Assembly: GCF_023953965.1 (NCBI RefSeq)
Contig: NZ_JAMLIX010000001.1
Coordinates: forward strand, 3,074,626 to 3,138,625
Length of the DNA: 64,000 bases
Source of the DNA: Bosea sp. (in: a-proteobacteria)
GTDB taxonomy: Bacteria > Pseudomonadota > Alphaproteobacteria > Rhizobiales > Beijerinckiaceae
Direction: 5' to 3'
Shown here in pieces: positions 44,330-52,679 of this stretch. The position numbers were made by a program, and so were the translations under genes. The notes under the pieces are model-generated. The model was not told where the DNA came from, made no database searches, and saw only the letters and a list, made by a program, of their open reading frames with translations. Each line of letters starts with the position of its first letter. Position 1 is the first letter of the stretch.

Positions 44330-44938
44330 ATGATCTCCCGACCAGCCTACCTGTCCGCAGAGGAGCGACGTGACGTGACGGTTGAAACCGTCATCGACTT
44401 GGCGGCGGAGCAAAACCCTGCGGACATCACCACCGGGGCCATCGCCAAGCGGATGGGGGTGACGCAAGGCGCCTTGTTCAGGCACTTCCCCTCCAAGGAC
44501 GCCATCCTTCAGGCCGTGATGGAATGGGTGTCGGCGCGCTTGCTGGCGCGGATCGACAAGGCGACTTCCGCTGCCGCCTCTCCGCTTGAAGCACTGGAGG
44601 CTGCGTTCACTGCGCATATCGAGTTCATCTCGGAACACCCCGGCGTGCCCCGGATGCTGTTTGGAGAGCTGCAACGCGCCGAGCGGACCATAGCCAAGCG
44701 CATGGTCCACACCTTGATCCAGCGCTATGGCGAACGCCTTGGACGGCTCGTTGCGGAGGGCAAGGAGCGTGGCGAACTGGCTGCCACGCTGGATGACGAA
44801 GCCGCCGTCACACTGTTCATCGGCACGATTCAGGGCCTTGTCATGCAGTCTCTCATCGCCGGTGATGTCGCGCGCCTCCGCGCCAGCGCGCCAGGAGCGT
44901 TCGCGCTGTATCGACGCGCGGTCGAGGCGGCGAGATGA
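44330..44938 (+). CDS. TetR family repressor
   Basis: A 202-residue regulator with the helix-turn-helix ITTGAIAKRMGVTQGALFRH (about 33-52) and FPSKDAILQAVMEW, and a helical ligand-binding domain. It precedes the three genes of an ABC-type exporter and has a perfect palindrome just upstream, so it probably represses itself and that exporter. The inducer is unknown. Confidence 0.9.
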   Translation: MISRPAYLSAEERRDVTVETVIDLAAEQNPADITTGAIAKRMGVTQGALFRHFPSKDAILQAVMEWVSARLLARIDKATSAAASPLEALEAAFTAHIEFISEHPGVPRMLFGELQRAERTIAKRMVHTLIQRYGERLGRLVAEGKERGELAATLDDEAAVTLFIGTIQGLVMQSLIAGDVARLRASAPGAFALYRRAVEAAR

Positions 44939-45056
44939 ACTATCGAAATTCCTCGATCATCACATCTTCCATTCGATCCCTCGAAGCCATGTCCATGGCG
45001 GATGTTGTCCTTACCGCAAACCATTCCAACATCCGTGGTTGCGTGGAGGCAAATCA

Positions 45057-46250
45057 GTGAAATTGCCTTCAGTGTCGCGTCGCACGTTGATGCTCATCGG
45101 CGTTGGAGCGGTGACTGCCGCCTTGTTCGGCTATGTGGTGTTGCGCTCTGGACCGCTAGCGCCGGTCGCTGTCAGGATCGCCACCGTCGAGATCCGCCCG
45201 ATCTCGCCGGCACTGTTCGGCATCGGCACGGTCGAGGCTCGTTTCTCTTACAAGATCGGCCCCACCATCGCTGGCCGCGTCGCCAAGATAAATGTTGATG
45301 TGGGCAACAAAGTCCGCGCCGGTCAGGTTCTGGCGGAAATGGACCGGGTCGATCTTGATGAACGCATTGCCGCTCTTGATGCAGCGATTCGCCGTGCCGA
45401 AGCGGCGATACAAACAGCACAAGCCCAGGTGGATGATGCCTTGGCGCGCAAGGATTTCGCGCTTGCCCAGGCGAAACGCTATGAGGAACTCTGGAAGACC
45501 CGCACCGTCAGCGAAGTCGCGGTGGAAACCAAGCGGCAGGACGGCCAAGTGGCCGACGCGGCTCTCTCGGCCGCCCGGTCGAATCTCCTTGCGTCGCAAC
45601 AGGATCTGCAACGCAATCGGGCCGACCGCGACGGGCTGATCAAGCAGCGGGAGAATCTGGTCCTGTTGGCGCCGGTCGATGGCGTGATCGCCGCGCGCAA
45701 GGCAGAGCCCGGAACGACCATGGTGGCTGGCCAGGCGGTCATCGAAATGATCGACCCGAAGAATCTCTGGATCAATGCCCGGTTCGATCAAATCGCGGCA
45801 ACAGGTCTCCGGCAGGACCTGCCTGCCTCGATTGCATTGCGTTCACGCGCCGGGAAAGGCGTACCGGGACGCGTGGCGCGTGTGGAAGTCCTCGCTGACG
45901 CGGTGACAGAAGAAAATCTGGCCAAGGTGGAGTTCGGTGCGCTTCCCGAGCCTCTTCCCTCGATCGGAGAGTTGGCCGAAGTGACCGTTGCGCTCCCGGA
46001 GCTTCCTGCCTCACCAGTGATCCCGAACGCTGCAATTCAATCCCTCAATGGCAAACCCGTCGTCTGGAAAGTCGAGGACGGCAAAATCCACGTCGCGGCC
46101 GTTCAGTTCGGCGCCTCGGACCTGGACGGCGCGGTCCAGGTCACAAATGGGTTGAAGGTCGGCGATCAGATCGTTGTTTACAGCGCATCCAGATTGGCCA
46201 GTACGAGCCGCATCCGTATGACCGACAACTCCACTGAGCTTCTCAAATGA
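45057..46250 (+). CDS. HlyD/DevB-type periplasmic adaptor of an ABC exporter
   Basis: A 397-residue membrane-fusion protein with an N-terminal helix (LMLIGVGAVTAALFGYVVL), a lipoyl half-motif (SYKIGPTIAGRVAKINVDVG), a long coiled-coil hairpin (about 85-200) and the second half-motif (NLVLLAPVDGVIAARKAEPG). The start is GTG 45057, with GGAGGC at 45045-45050. It would link the permease-ATPase pair to an outer-membrane channel that is not encoded nearby. The stop overlaps the permease start by four bases. Confidence 0.88.
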   Translation: MKLPSVSRRTLMLIGVGAVTAALFGYVVLRSGPLAPVAVRIATVEIRPISPALFGIGTVEARFSYKIGPTIAGRVAKINVDVGNKVRAGQVLAEMDRVDLDERIAALDAAIRRAEAAIQTAQAQVDDALARKDFALAQAKRYEELWKTRTVSEVAVETKRQDGQVADAALSAARSNLLASQQDLQRNRADRDGLIKQRENLVLLAPVDGVIAARKAEPGTTMVAGQAVIEMIDPKNLWINARFDQIAATGLRQDLPASIALRSRAGKGVPGRVARVEVLADAVTEENLAKVEFGALPEPLPSIGELAEVTVALPELPASPVIPNAAIQSLNGKPVVWKVEDGKIHVAAVQFGASDLDGAVQVTNGLKVGDQIVVYSASRLASTSRIRMTDNSTELLK

Positions 46251-47449
46251 TCAGCCTTGCCGGGCGCGATATTTTGCACTCATGGGGCAAGTTCGTCTTC
46301 ACGGGGGTCGGACTCGGCCTGCTCATCGGCGTCACCTTCACCATGGCTGGCGTCTATCGAGGGATGGTCGATGACGGCAAGGTGCTGCTCGACAACAGCG
46401 GCGCCGACATGTGGGTCGTCCAGCAGAACACGCTCGGACCCTACGCGGAATCCTCAAGCATCAATGATGACATCTATCGCGTGATCCTCGCGATCCCCGG
46501 CGTCGAGCGGGTCGCGAACGTCACATACCTCACGATGCAGGTCCGGAAGGGAAACTCGGACGTGCGGGCGATGGTGGTGGGCATCGCACCGGGAGACATG
46601 GCGACACCCGGCCGCCCGCCGTTTCTTGTCGCGGGGCGGCAGATCACGCGCAGTCACTACGAAGCGGTAGCCGATGTCGCTACGGGGTTTTCCCTCGGGG
46701 ACAGGATCGTCATCCGCCGCAACCGCTATATCGTTGTGGGCCTCACGCGGCGGACGGTGTCGTCGGGTGGCGATCCGATGGTCTTCATTCCGCTGAAGGA
46801 CGCGCAGGAAGCGCAATTCCTCAAGGACAATGACGCGATCGTCCGCCAGCGGCGGCGCACCGGCGAAAATCCCGAGTTCAACCGGCCCTGGGTGCCTGGC
46901 CTGCTGGATGCAGTGATCGCGTCGCAAACCAGCAACCCTTACGTCAACGCCGTTCTGGTCCGGGTCAAACCTGGCCATGACCCGGAGCGCATCGCGACCG
47001 ACATAGCAAGGTGGAAGCGGCTGACGGTTTATACGCGACACCAGATGGAAGAGATTCTGATTGGGAAGCTGATCGCGACATCCGCCAAGCAGATCGGCAT
47101 GTTCCTTGCCATCCTGGCCATCGTCAGCGCCGCCATCGTCGCCTTCATCATCTACACGCTGACGATGGACAAGATACGCGAGATCGCCGTGCTGAAGCTG
47201 ATCGGCACGCGCAATCGCACCATCGCGTCCATGATCCTGCAACAGGCCGTCGTGCTGGGGCTGATCGGCTTCGTCGTCGGCAAGATCACGGCGACCTTCG
47301 CGGCTCCTCTCTTTCCGAAGTTCGTCCTGCTACTTTCCGTCGATACGATGACCGGGCTGATCGCCGTCATCGCCATATGTGCGCTTGCCAGCGTCGTCGC
47401 CATCCGCATGGCGCTGAAGGTCGATCCCGCCGAGGCGATCGGAGGCTGA
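46247..47449 (+). CDS. FtsX/MacB-fold ABC exporter permease (DevC-like)
   Basis: A 400-residue permease with one N-terminal helix (about 15-38), a large periplasmic domain (about 45-270) and three C-terminal helices, the FtsX topology of type VII ABC systems. It ends in RMALKVDPAEAIGG, a typical FtsX-domain C-terminus. In DevBCA and MacAB systems this protein drives a periplasmic adaptor mechanically; the exported substrate here is unknown. Confidence 0.88.
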   Translation: MISLAGRDILHSWGKFVFTGVGLGLLIGVTFTMAGVYRGMVDDGKVLLDNSGADMWVVQQNTLGPYAESSSINDDIYRVILAIPGVERVANVTYLTMQVRKGNSDVRAMVVGIAPGDMATPGRPPFLVAGRQITRSHYEAVADVATGFSLGDRIVIRRNRYIVVGLTRRTVSSGGDPMVFIPLKDAQEAQFLKDNDAIVRQRRRTGENPEFNRPWVPGLLDAVIASQTSNPYVNAVLVRVKPGHDPERIATDIARWKRLTVYTRHQMEEILIGKLIATSAKQIGMFLAILAIVSAAIVAFIIYTLTMDKIREIAVLKLIGTRNRTIASMILQQAVVLGLIGFVVGKITATFAAPLFPKFVLLLSVDTMTGLIAVIAICALASVVAIRMALKVDPAEAIGG

Positions 47450-47450
47450 G

Positions 47451-48161
47451 ATGGCCAGCGGCGGAATCCTTATCGAAAAAATTAGGAAGCGGTATGGCAG
47501 CGGCGACACCGCCGTCGATGCCCTGAAAGACGTCAATATGCAGGTCGCCCCCGGCGAGGTGGTCGGCCTGATCGGCCCGTCGGGGTCGGGCAAGAGCACG
47601 TTGCTCAAGGCCCTGGGCGCCGTCATCGATCCAAGCGGCGGGCGTATGACGCTCGGCGACGAGGTCATCTATGACGAGAGGTGGAAAATTCCTGATCTTC
47701 GCGCGTTGCGGCGCGACAAGATCGGCTTCGTCTTCCAGGCGCCTTATCTCATCCCCTTTCTGGACGTCACAGACAATGTCGCTTTGCTGCCGATGCTGGC
47801 CGGCATCCCCAACAACCAATCACGCCAGCGCGCGCGAGAACTTCTGAAAGCGCTCGATGTCGAGCATCGCGCCGCAGCCATGCCCTCGCAGCTTTCCGGC
47901 GGCGAGCAGCAGCGGGTGGCGATCGCGCGCGGTCTGGTCAACCGACCGCCGGTCATCCTTGCAGACGAGCCGACGGCGCCGCTCGACAGCGTGCGGGCGC
48001 TGACCGTGATCCGCATCCTCAACGAAATGGCCGCGAAGTTCGGAACGGCCATCATCGTCGTCACCCATGACGAGAAGATTATCCCAACCTTCAAGCGCAT
48101 CTATCACATCAGGGACGGCGTAACGCATGAAGAAGCGGGCGAGGGACGCGGTTTCGAATGA
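47451..48161 (+). CDS. ABC exporter ATPase (DevA/LolD/MacB-like)
   Basis: A 236-residue ATPase. Walker A is GPSGSGKST (about 43-51), the signature is LSGGEQQRVAIARG, Walker B is VILADEPTAPLDS (with PLD where ALD or NLD is usual) and the H-loop is IVVTHDEKI. It starts one base after the permease stop and completes the three-gene exporter. Confidence 0.92.
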   Translation: MASGGILIEKIRKRYGSGDTAVDALKDVNMQVAPGEVVGLIGPSGSGKSTLLKALGAVIDPSGGRMTLGDEVIYDERWKIPDLRALRRDKIGFVFQAPYLIPFLDVTDNVALLPMLAGIPNNQSRQRARELLKALDVEHRAAAMPSQLSGGEQQRVAIARGLVNRPPVILADEPTAPLDSVRALTVIRILNEMAAKFGTAIIVVTHDEKIIPTFKRIYHIRDGVTHEEAGEGRGFE

Positions 48162-48247
48162 GCACAGCTTTTCGAACTCTATCGACCTCCTGTAAATCGG
48201 GATTGGACCTCGAAGAGGCGAACGGACACGAACAACACTATCGAACC

Positions 48248-48345
48248 ATCTGCGCCTTCATCACCGCGCTCAGAGCCCATACCGCTCCGGGCTCGTCCAG
48301 ATCTAGCTTCTGGCTATAGAATGGGAGTTCCGCAGTTTGCGCGCC
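48248..48345 (-). pseudogene. Decayed arsH fragment
   Basis: About 100 bases align with the middle of arsH at 32955-33046, for example ATCTGCGCCTTCATCACCGC is shared exactly, and the minus strand still reads IWTSPERYG where arsH reads VWTSPERHG. Stops and frame changes interrupt it. It is a relic of a second ars cluster. Confidence 0.75.
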
Positions 48346-48363
48346 CTCGTAGTCTCCCAGACT

Positions 48364-49188
48364 TCAGGCGAACGTCATCGCTACCCCGGCCGTGGCGCTG
48401 AAGGCGACGATGACGAGCGGAGGGGTGCGCCAGGCGACCAGCAGGATGAAGCCGACGAGGGCGATGCCGAAGTCTCGCGGCGAATGCACGCTCGTGGTCC
48501 ATACCGGATCGTAGAGGGCCGCGCCCAATATGCCGACAACCGCGGCGTTCACGCCCCGCATCGCCGCCTGTGCGCGGGCACGCTTTCGGAACGAGTCCCA
48601 GAACGGCAAGACACCCAGCAGGATCAGCATGCCGGGCAGGAAGATACCGATGAGGCCGAGAGCCGCCCCCGCCAGCCCGTGCGGCGCGGGAGCCACCACT
48701 GTGCCGAGATAGGCCGCGAAGGTGAAAAGCGGGCCGGGCACGGCCTGCGCGGCGCCGTATCCGGCGAGAAAGGCATCATCGCTCAGCCAGCCTGGCGCGA
48801 CGAACGCCTCGCGCAGGAGCGGGAGCACGACGTGACCGCCGCCAAAGACAAGCGCGCCGGAACGGTAGAAGGCATCGAACAGGGCGACACCCATGGATCC
48901 TGTAAGGCTGCGCAGCATGGGAAGCCCCGCCAGTAGGGCGAAGAACGTTCCGAGCGTGATCAATCCGACGACGCGCGACGCCGGTATCGCCACATGTCCG
49001 GCCGGCGCCGGCGCCTCGCTGCGGCACAGCAGAAGACCCGAGAGCCCACCGAGAATGATCGCTTCGATCTGGGCGATCGACGTCGCATTGAAGAGGATAA
49101 TGAGCGCGGCCACGACTGCAATCGAAGCGCGCTCCCGATCAGGGCACAGACTGCGCGCCATGCCCCACACGGCTTGCGCTACGATGGC
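48364..49188 (-). pseudogene. chrA: Chromate transporter ChrA, truncated at its N-terminal side by an IS
   Basis: About 275 codons survive and cover the end of the first CHR domain and all of the second (FYRSGALVFGGGHVVLPLLR, AQAVPGPLFTFAAYLG, GAALGLIGIFLPGMLILLGV, each within 20 residues). A full ChrA has about 400-450 residues, with an N-terminal FGGP domain that is absent. The open frame now begins at TTG inside the IS end. Single-domain CHR proteins exist in pairs, but loss of function is the simpler reading. Confidence 0.85.
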
Positions 49189-49258
49189 TGTCAACGGCGG
49201 TCGGATTCCAGGCCAGCGTGGCGGAGTAAAAGCAGGCCACTGGCGTTGAGGGTGGCGG

Positions 49259-49294
49259 ATATGGCAGGGGCCCCGATCGGGGCCCCTGCCATAT
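49259..49294. repeat. 36-base near-complete palindrome inside the IS
   Basis: Two perfect 16-base arms (ATATGGCAGGGGCCCC and its complement) surround GATC. It sits 17 bases downstream of the istB stop, so it may end istAB transcription or block readthrough in either direction; it has no T-tract. Confidence 0.8.
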
Positions 49295-49311
49295 CGCGCT
49301 GTCGGGATTGA

Positions 49312-50175
49312 TCAGGGGATGATCTCGCCGGTTTCTGGATCGGCTTCGTTGGCGGTGGTCTGTTTTTGCCCCGCCGCGGCGGAGGCGCGCCGGCGGCCGG
49401 CCGATTGTTTGAGGCGGTAGCTGTCGCCGTTCATGGCGAGGATGCTGACGTGGTGGGTCAGGCGATCGAGCAGCGCGCCGGTGAGGCGCTCCGATCCCAG
49501 GACGGACGTCCAGTCCTCGAAGGGCAGGTTCGAGGTGACGATGGTTGAGCCGCGCTCGTAGCGTTGCGAGAAGATCTCGAACAGGAGCTCGGCGCCGGTC
49601 GGCGACAGCGGCACATAGCCGAGCTCGTCGACGATCAGCAGCTTGACCGCCTGCAACTCGCGCTGGAGCCTGAGCAGGCGCTTCTCGTCGCGGGCTTCGA
49701 GGAGCTGGTTGACCAGCGAAGCCGCCGTCGTGAAGGCGACGGAGAAGCCCTTCTGGCAAGCGGCCAGCCCGAGCGCGAGGGCGACATGGGTCTTGCCGGT
49801 GCCGCTGTTGCCGAGCGCGATGATGTTCTCCCGGCGCAGGATGTAGCCGCAGCGCGCCAGCTCCAGCACGAGCATCTTGTTCAGGCTCGGGATCGCCGTG
49901 AAGTCGAAGGTGTCGAAGCTCTTCACCGCTGGGAAGCGCGCCGCCCGGATCCGCCGCTCGACCGTGCGCCGCTCCCGGTCGATCAGTTCGAGCTCGACCA
50001 ACCGTAGCAGGTAGCGGGGATGATCGACGCCGTCGCGGGAGCATTCCCGTGCCACCTTGTCGTACTCGCGCAGGACGGTTGGCAGCTTCAGTTGCTTGAG
50101 GTGGTGCGCCAGCAGGACCTGCGGCGTTCCAGCGGTCGTGCCCGCCGGCATCGTCTCTTTCCCCGAGCCCGTCAT
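49312..50175 (-). CDS. istB: IstB-like IS21 helper ATPase
   Basis: A 287-residue AAA+ ATPase of the DnaC/IstB group. Walker A is ALGNSGTGKTHVA (about 107-119) and Walker B is KLLIVDELGYVPLS, followed by TIVTSNLPFEDW. IstB selects the target and activates the transposase. The start at 50175 overlaps the istA stop (ATGA); longer in-frame readings upstream are antisense-like and were discarded. It ends in a polar tail. Confidence 0.93.
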   Translation of the reverse strand: MTGSGKETMPAGTTAGTPQVLLAHHLKQLKLPTVLREYDKVARECSRDGVDHPRYLLRLVELELIDRERRTVERRIRAARFPAVKSFDTFDFTAIPSLNKMLVLELARCGYILRRENIIALGNSGTGKTHVALALGLAACQKGFSVAFTTAASLVNQLLEARDEKRLLRLQRELQAVKLLIVDELGYVPLSPTGAELLFEIFSQRYERGSTIVTSNLPFEDWTSVLGSERLTGALLDRLTHHVSILAMNGDSYRLKQSAGRRRASAAAGQKQTTANEADPETGEIIP

Positions 50176-51671
50176 GCCGCGGCTCCCGGCAGGAGCACGG
50201 CGTAATCGGCCGCCGAGGTCGTCTTCACCGTAGTCCTCGGCAGATACGGATAGGCCGCCAGATCCAGACGGGCCGGGCGCCGTTCCAGCCGCGCCAGCGC
50301 GATCAGCTTCACCGCATCGAAGCCGATCGCGCCCAGCCGGATCGCCTCGCCGACGGCGAAGCTCACGACCTCGCGCGGCAAGGCCTCCAGCAGCCGCAGC
50401 ACCTGGATGAACTCGCGCTTGCCGCGATTGCCCATGCGCGCTTCCAGGAGATGGCGCAGGTGCTGGAAGGCCTCGGGCAGGTCCCAGCCCTGCAAGGCCG
50501 CGGCCTGGTCGAGGGCGTTCGGCTTCTCCTCGATTAGCGCCAGATAGTGCAGCGGATCGGAGACGAACACGCCCGTCCCGTAATTGCGGGGATGGCGGGC
50601 AATCTCCTCGCCCCGGCACAGGATCACGACCTCCTCGACGAAGCCCTTCACCACCACGTCCTGGAAGCCATAGGCCGTCGGGACCGAGTAGTCGTTCGAC
50701 CGATATCGGACCAGCGCCGTCGACGAGACCCGCGCACCACGCTTCTCGCACGGCTCCAGCGGCACTGCCGGCAAAGGGCGCAAGACCCCGAGATCGGCAA
50801 CAAGCCGCTCTCCGATCGTCTGGGCATGCCGGCCGGCCCGCTCGTCCTGTCGCCGGCGGCAGCGCTCGGCCAACATCGCGTTCAGTTCGGCGAAGCTCGC
50901 CGCCAAAGGGATCGGCGTCATGAAGTTCGAGCGGGCATACTTCACCAGCCCCTCGACCTTGCCCTTGTCATTGCCCTTGCCCGGGCGCCCGAACCGATCC
51001 CGGAACAGATAGTGGCTCACCAGCTCCGTGAAGGCCCGCGTCCGCTCGCGCCGGCCATCGCCGCAGATCTTCGCCACCGCAATGCGGGTGTTGTCATAGA
51101 GGATCGACAGCGGCACACCGCCGAAGAAGCCAAAAGCCGAGACGTGACCGTCCAGGAACGCTTCCGTCGTCTCGCGCGGATACGCCTTCACGAAGCAGGC
51201 ATCCGACTGTGGCAGGTCCAGGCAGAAGAAGTGGATCTTCTGCCGCACGCCGCCGATCACCGCCAGCGCCTCGCCAAAATCCACCTGGGCGTGACCGGGC
51301 GGATGGGCCAGCGGAACGAAGGTCTCGCGGCCCCGCGCCCGGCAGAGCCGCACATGGTCCTTCACCACCGTGTAGCCGCCGGCAAAGCCGTGCTCGTCCC
51401 GCAGCCGCTCGAAGATCCGCTTCGCCGTATGGCGCTGCTTCACCGGAGACGCCCGGTCTCCGTCCAGGATCGCCTCAATCACCGGCAGCAGCGGACCGAG
51501 CTTCGGCTTCTCGACCGGCTTCGTGCGCGTGTAGCCCGGAGGGATCGAGAACCGGCACATCTTGGCGATCGTTTCGCGGCTCAGCCCGAACACGCGAGCC
51601 GCTTCCCGTCGGCTCTGCTTTTGATTGAAAACGAAATCGCGAACCGCCGCGTAGACCTCCACAGCGAACAT
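50172..51671 (-). CDS. istA: IstA-like IS21 transposase
   Basis: A 499-residue DDE transposase. The N-terminal helix-turn-helix is SRREAARVFGLSRETIAKMC. Catalytic residues are the Asp of AQVDFGEAL, the Asp of ILYDNTRIAV and the Glu of GKVEGLVKYAR in the rve core. The length is normal and the frame intact, so with istB the element appears competent for transposition. Confidence 0.94.
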   Translation of the reverse strand: MFAVEVYAAVRDFVFNQKQSRREAARVFGLSRETIAKMCRFSIPPGYTRTKPVEKPKLGPLLPVIEAILDGDRASPVKQRHTAKRIFERLRDEHGFAGGYTVVKDHVRLCRARGRETFVPLAHPPGHAQVDFGEALAVIGGVRQKIHFFCLDLPQSDACFVKAYPRETTEAFLDGHVSAFGFFGGVPLSILYDNTRIAVAKICGDGRRERTRAFTELVSHYLFRDRFGRPGKGNDKGKVEGLVKYARSNFMTPIPLAASFAELNAMLAERCRRRQDERAGRHAQTIGERLVADLGVLRPLPAVPLEPCEKRGARVSSTALVRYRSNDYSVPTAYGFQDVVVKGFVEEVVILCRGEEIARHPRNYGTGVFVSDPLHYLALIEEKPNALDQAAALQGWDLPEAFQHLRHLLEARMGNRGKREFIQVLRLLEALPREVVSFAVGEAIRLGAIGFDAVKLIALARLERRPARLDLAAYPYLPRTTVKTTSAADYAVLLPGAAA

Positions 51672-51749
51672 CCCCGCCGACCCCGAAAGGGATCAGCCTA
51701 TCCAGTGGACGACTTTTACGCCGCCCGCGCCCGCACAAACGCAGGCGCT

Positions 51750-52679
51750 TCACTGGATGGTTTTCTCACCGCCCTGCACAGTCAGGGTCGCCATCGCACC
51801 GTCGCCGGCCGGATCGTTGTCGCGGGCGATATAGAGCCGCCGCAGCGTCGTCGGGAACAGGATGGCGCTGAGATGGGCCGCCGAGAGCGCTGCCTGTGCC
51901 GGCATCGTGGGCAGAACGGAGCGGACGGACAGCACCGTTTCGATGCCTTCGCCGGCCGTCATCACTTCGCAGCCCATGCCGAACCTGACGGCGTTTCCGA
52001 GGAGATCACCCATCGCACGCCGGGGCGTCTCGATCGGCGCACGGCCAAGACGCGCCTCGCTGAAGCCGTCGGGATCGAGCCAGGTGCGATGCGCGCCCGT
52101 AATAGTGCCGGCGGGGTCGGTGACGGCGGCGACCATCGCCGGCCATGTCTCGGTCGGTGCGTTCTCGTCGGCCCGATAGTAGCAGCGGGGGTGGAAGCGC
52201 AGGCTTGCGGTTTCGTGCAAGGCCGTAATGGCGCGACACCGCAAATACGTTTCCACGAGCGTCCGCCCGATGGGCTTCGCCATGGCCAGGAGCCGCCGTG
52301 AGGCTTCGGGCGATCCTGTCGGCACCGATGCCGGTCGCCAGTCACGATCGCCGGGTTCGGGTTCAGGATGCGGCAGGGCAAGGAAGGACCGGGCCTCGTC
52401 GGCAACGTCCTTGAAGTCGATCAGCCCGCAGCTTTCGCGGATGACGTCGAGAAGATCACCATGCTCGCCAGTGGCGGAATCGGTCCATTTGCCGGCTGCG
52501 CCCTTGCCGGTTTCCGGCCCGGTCAACCGGACGAACATTGACCGGCCCGGCGTGTTGCGGACATCGCCGACCTGCCAGTATCGCCCGGCGCGTTGGCCGG
52601 ACGACAGATAATGACGGCAAACCGCCTCGGCCTGTCGGCCGAGACGGATTGCGAGTTCGCCGGCGTCGAGGCGAGCCAT
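51750..52679 (-). pseudogene. Toprim-domain protein (DUF7146-like), C-terminus cut by the IS
   Basis: About 300 native residues remain. The N-terminal zinc-finger-poor primase-like region (LSSGQRAGRYWQVGDVRNTP) is followed by the Toprim core with EGIETVLSVRS and IARDNDPAGDGA. The native sequence stops at 51780; the last nine residues and the stop come from the IS. Homologues in integrative elements and plasmids continue past this point with a conserved tail, so the protein has lost its end. It starts directly after the strawberry-notch stop. Confidence 0.82.

Larger units (their letters stand above)
49189..51780. mobile_element. IS21-family insertion sequence (istA-istB)
   Basis: A 2592-bp element that encodes istA and istB on the minus strand. 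The outer ends match as inverted repeats: TGTCAACGGCGGTCGG at 49189 and, on the opposite strand, TGTGCAGGGCGGTGAG from 51780, giving the TG...CA termini of the family. A second related pair lies inside (GTAAAAG with CCACTGG at about 49219-49243 and 51702-51727), matching the multiple terminal repeats of IS21. Flanking bases (TGGC left, GTCA right) do not form a target duplication. Confidence 0.88.

Noticed and set aside
50176..50751. Upstream extension of the istB frame
   Set aside because: It lies wholly inside istA in another frame; the ATGA overlap at 50172-50175 is the normal IS21 arrangement.
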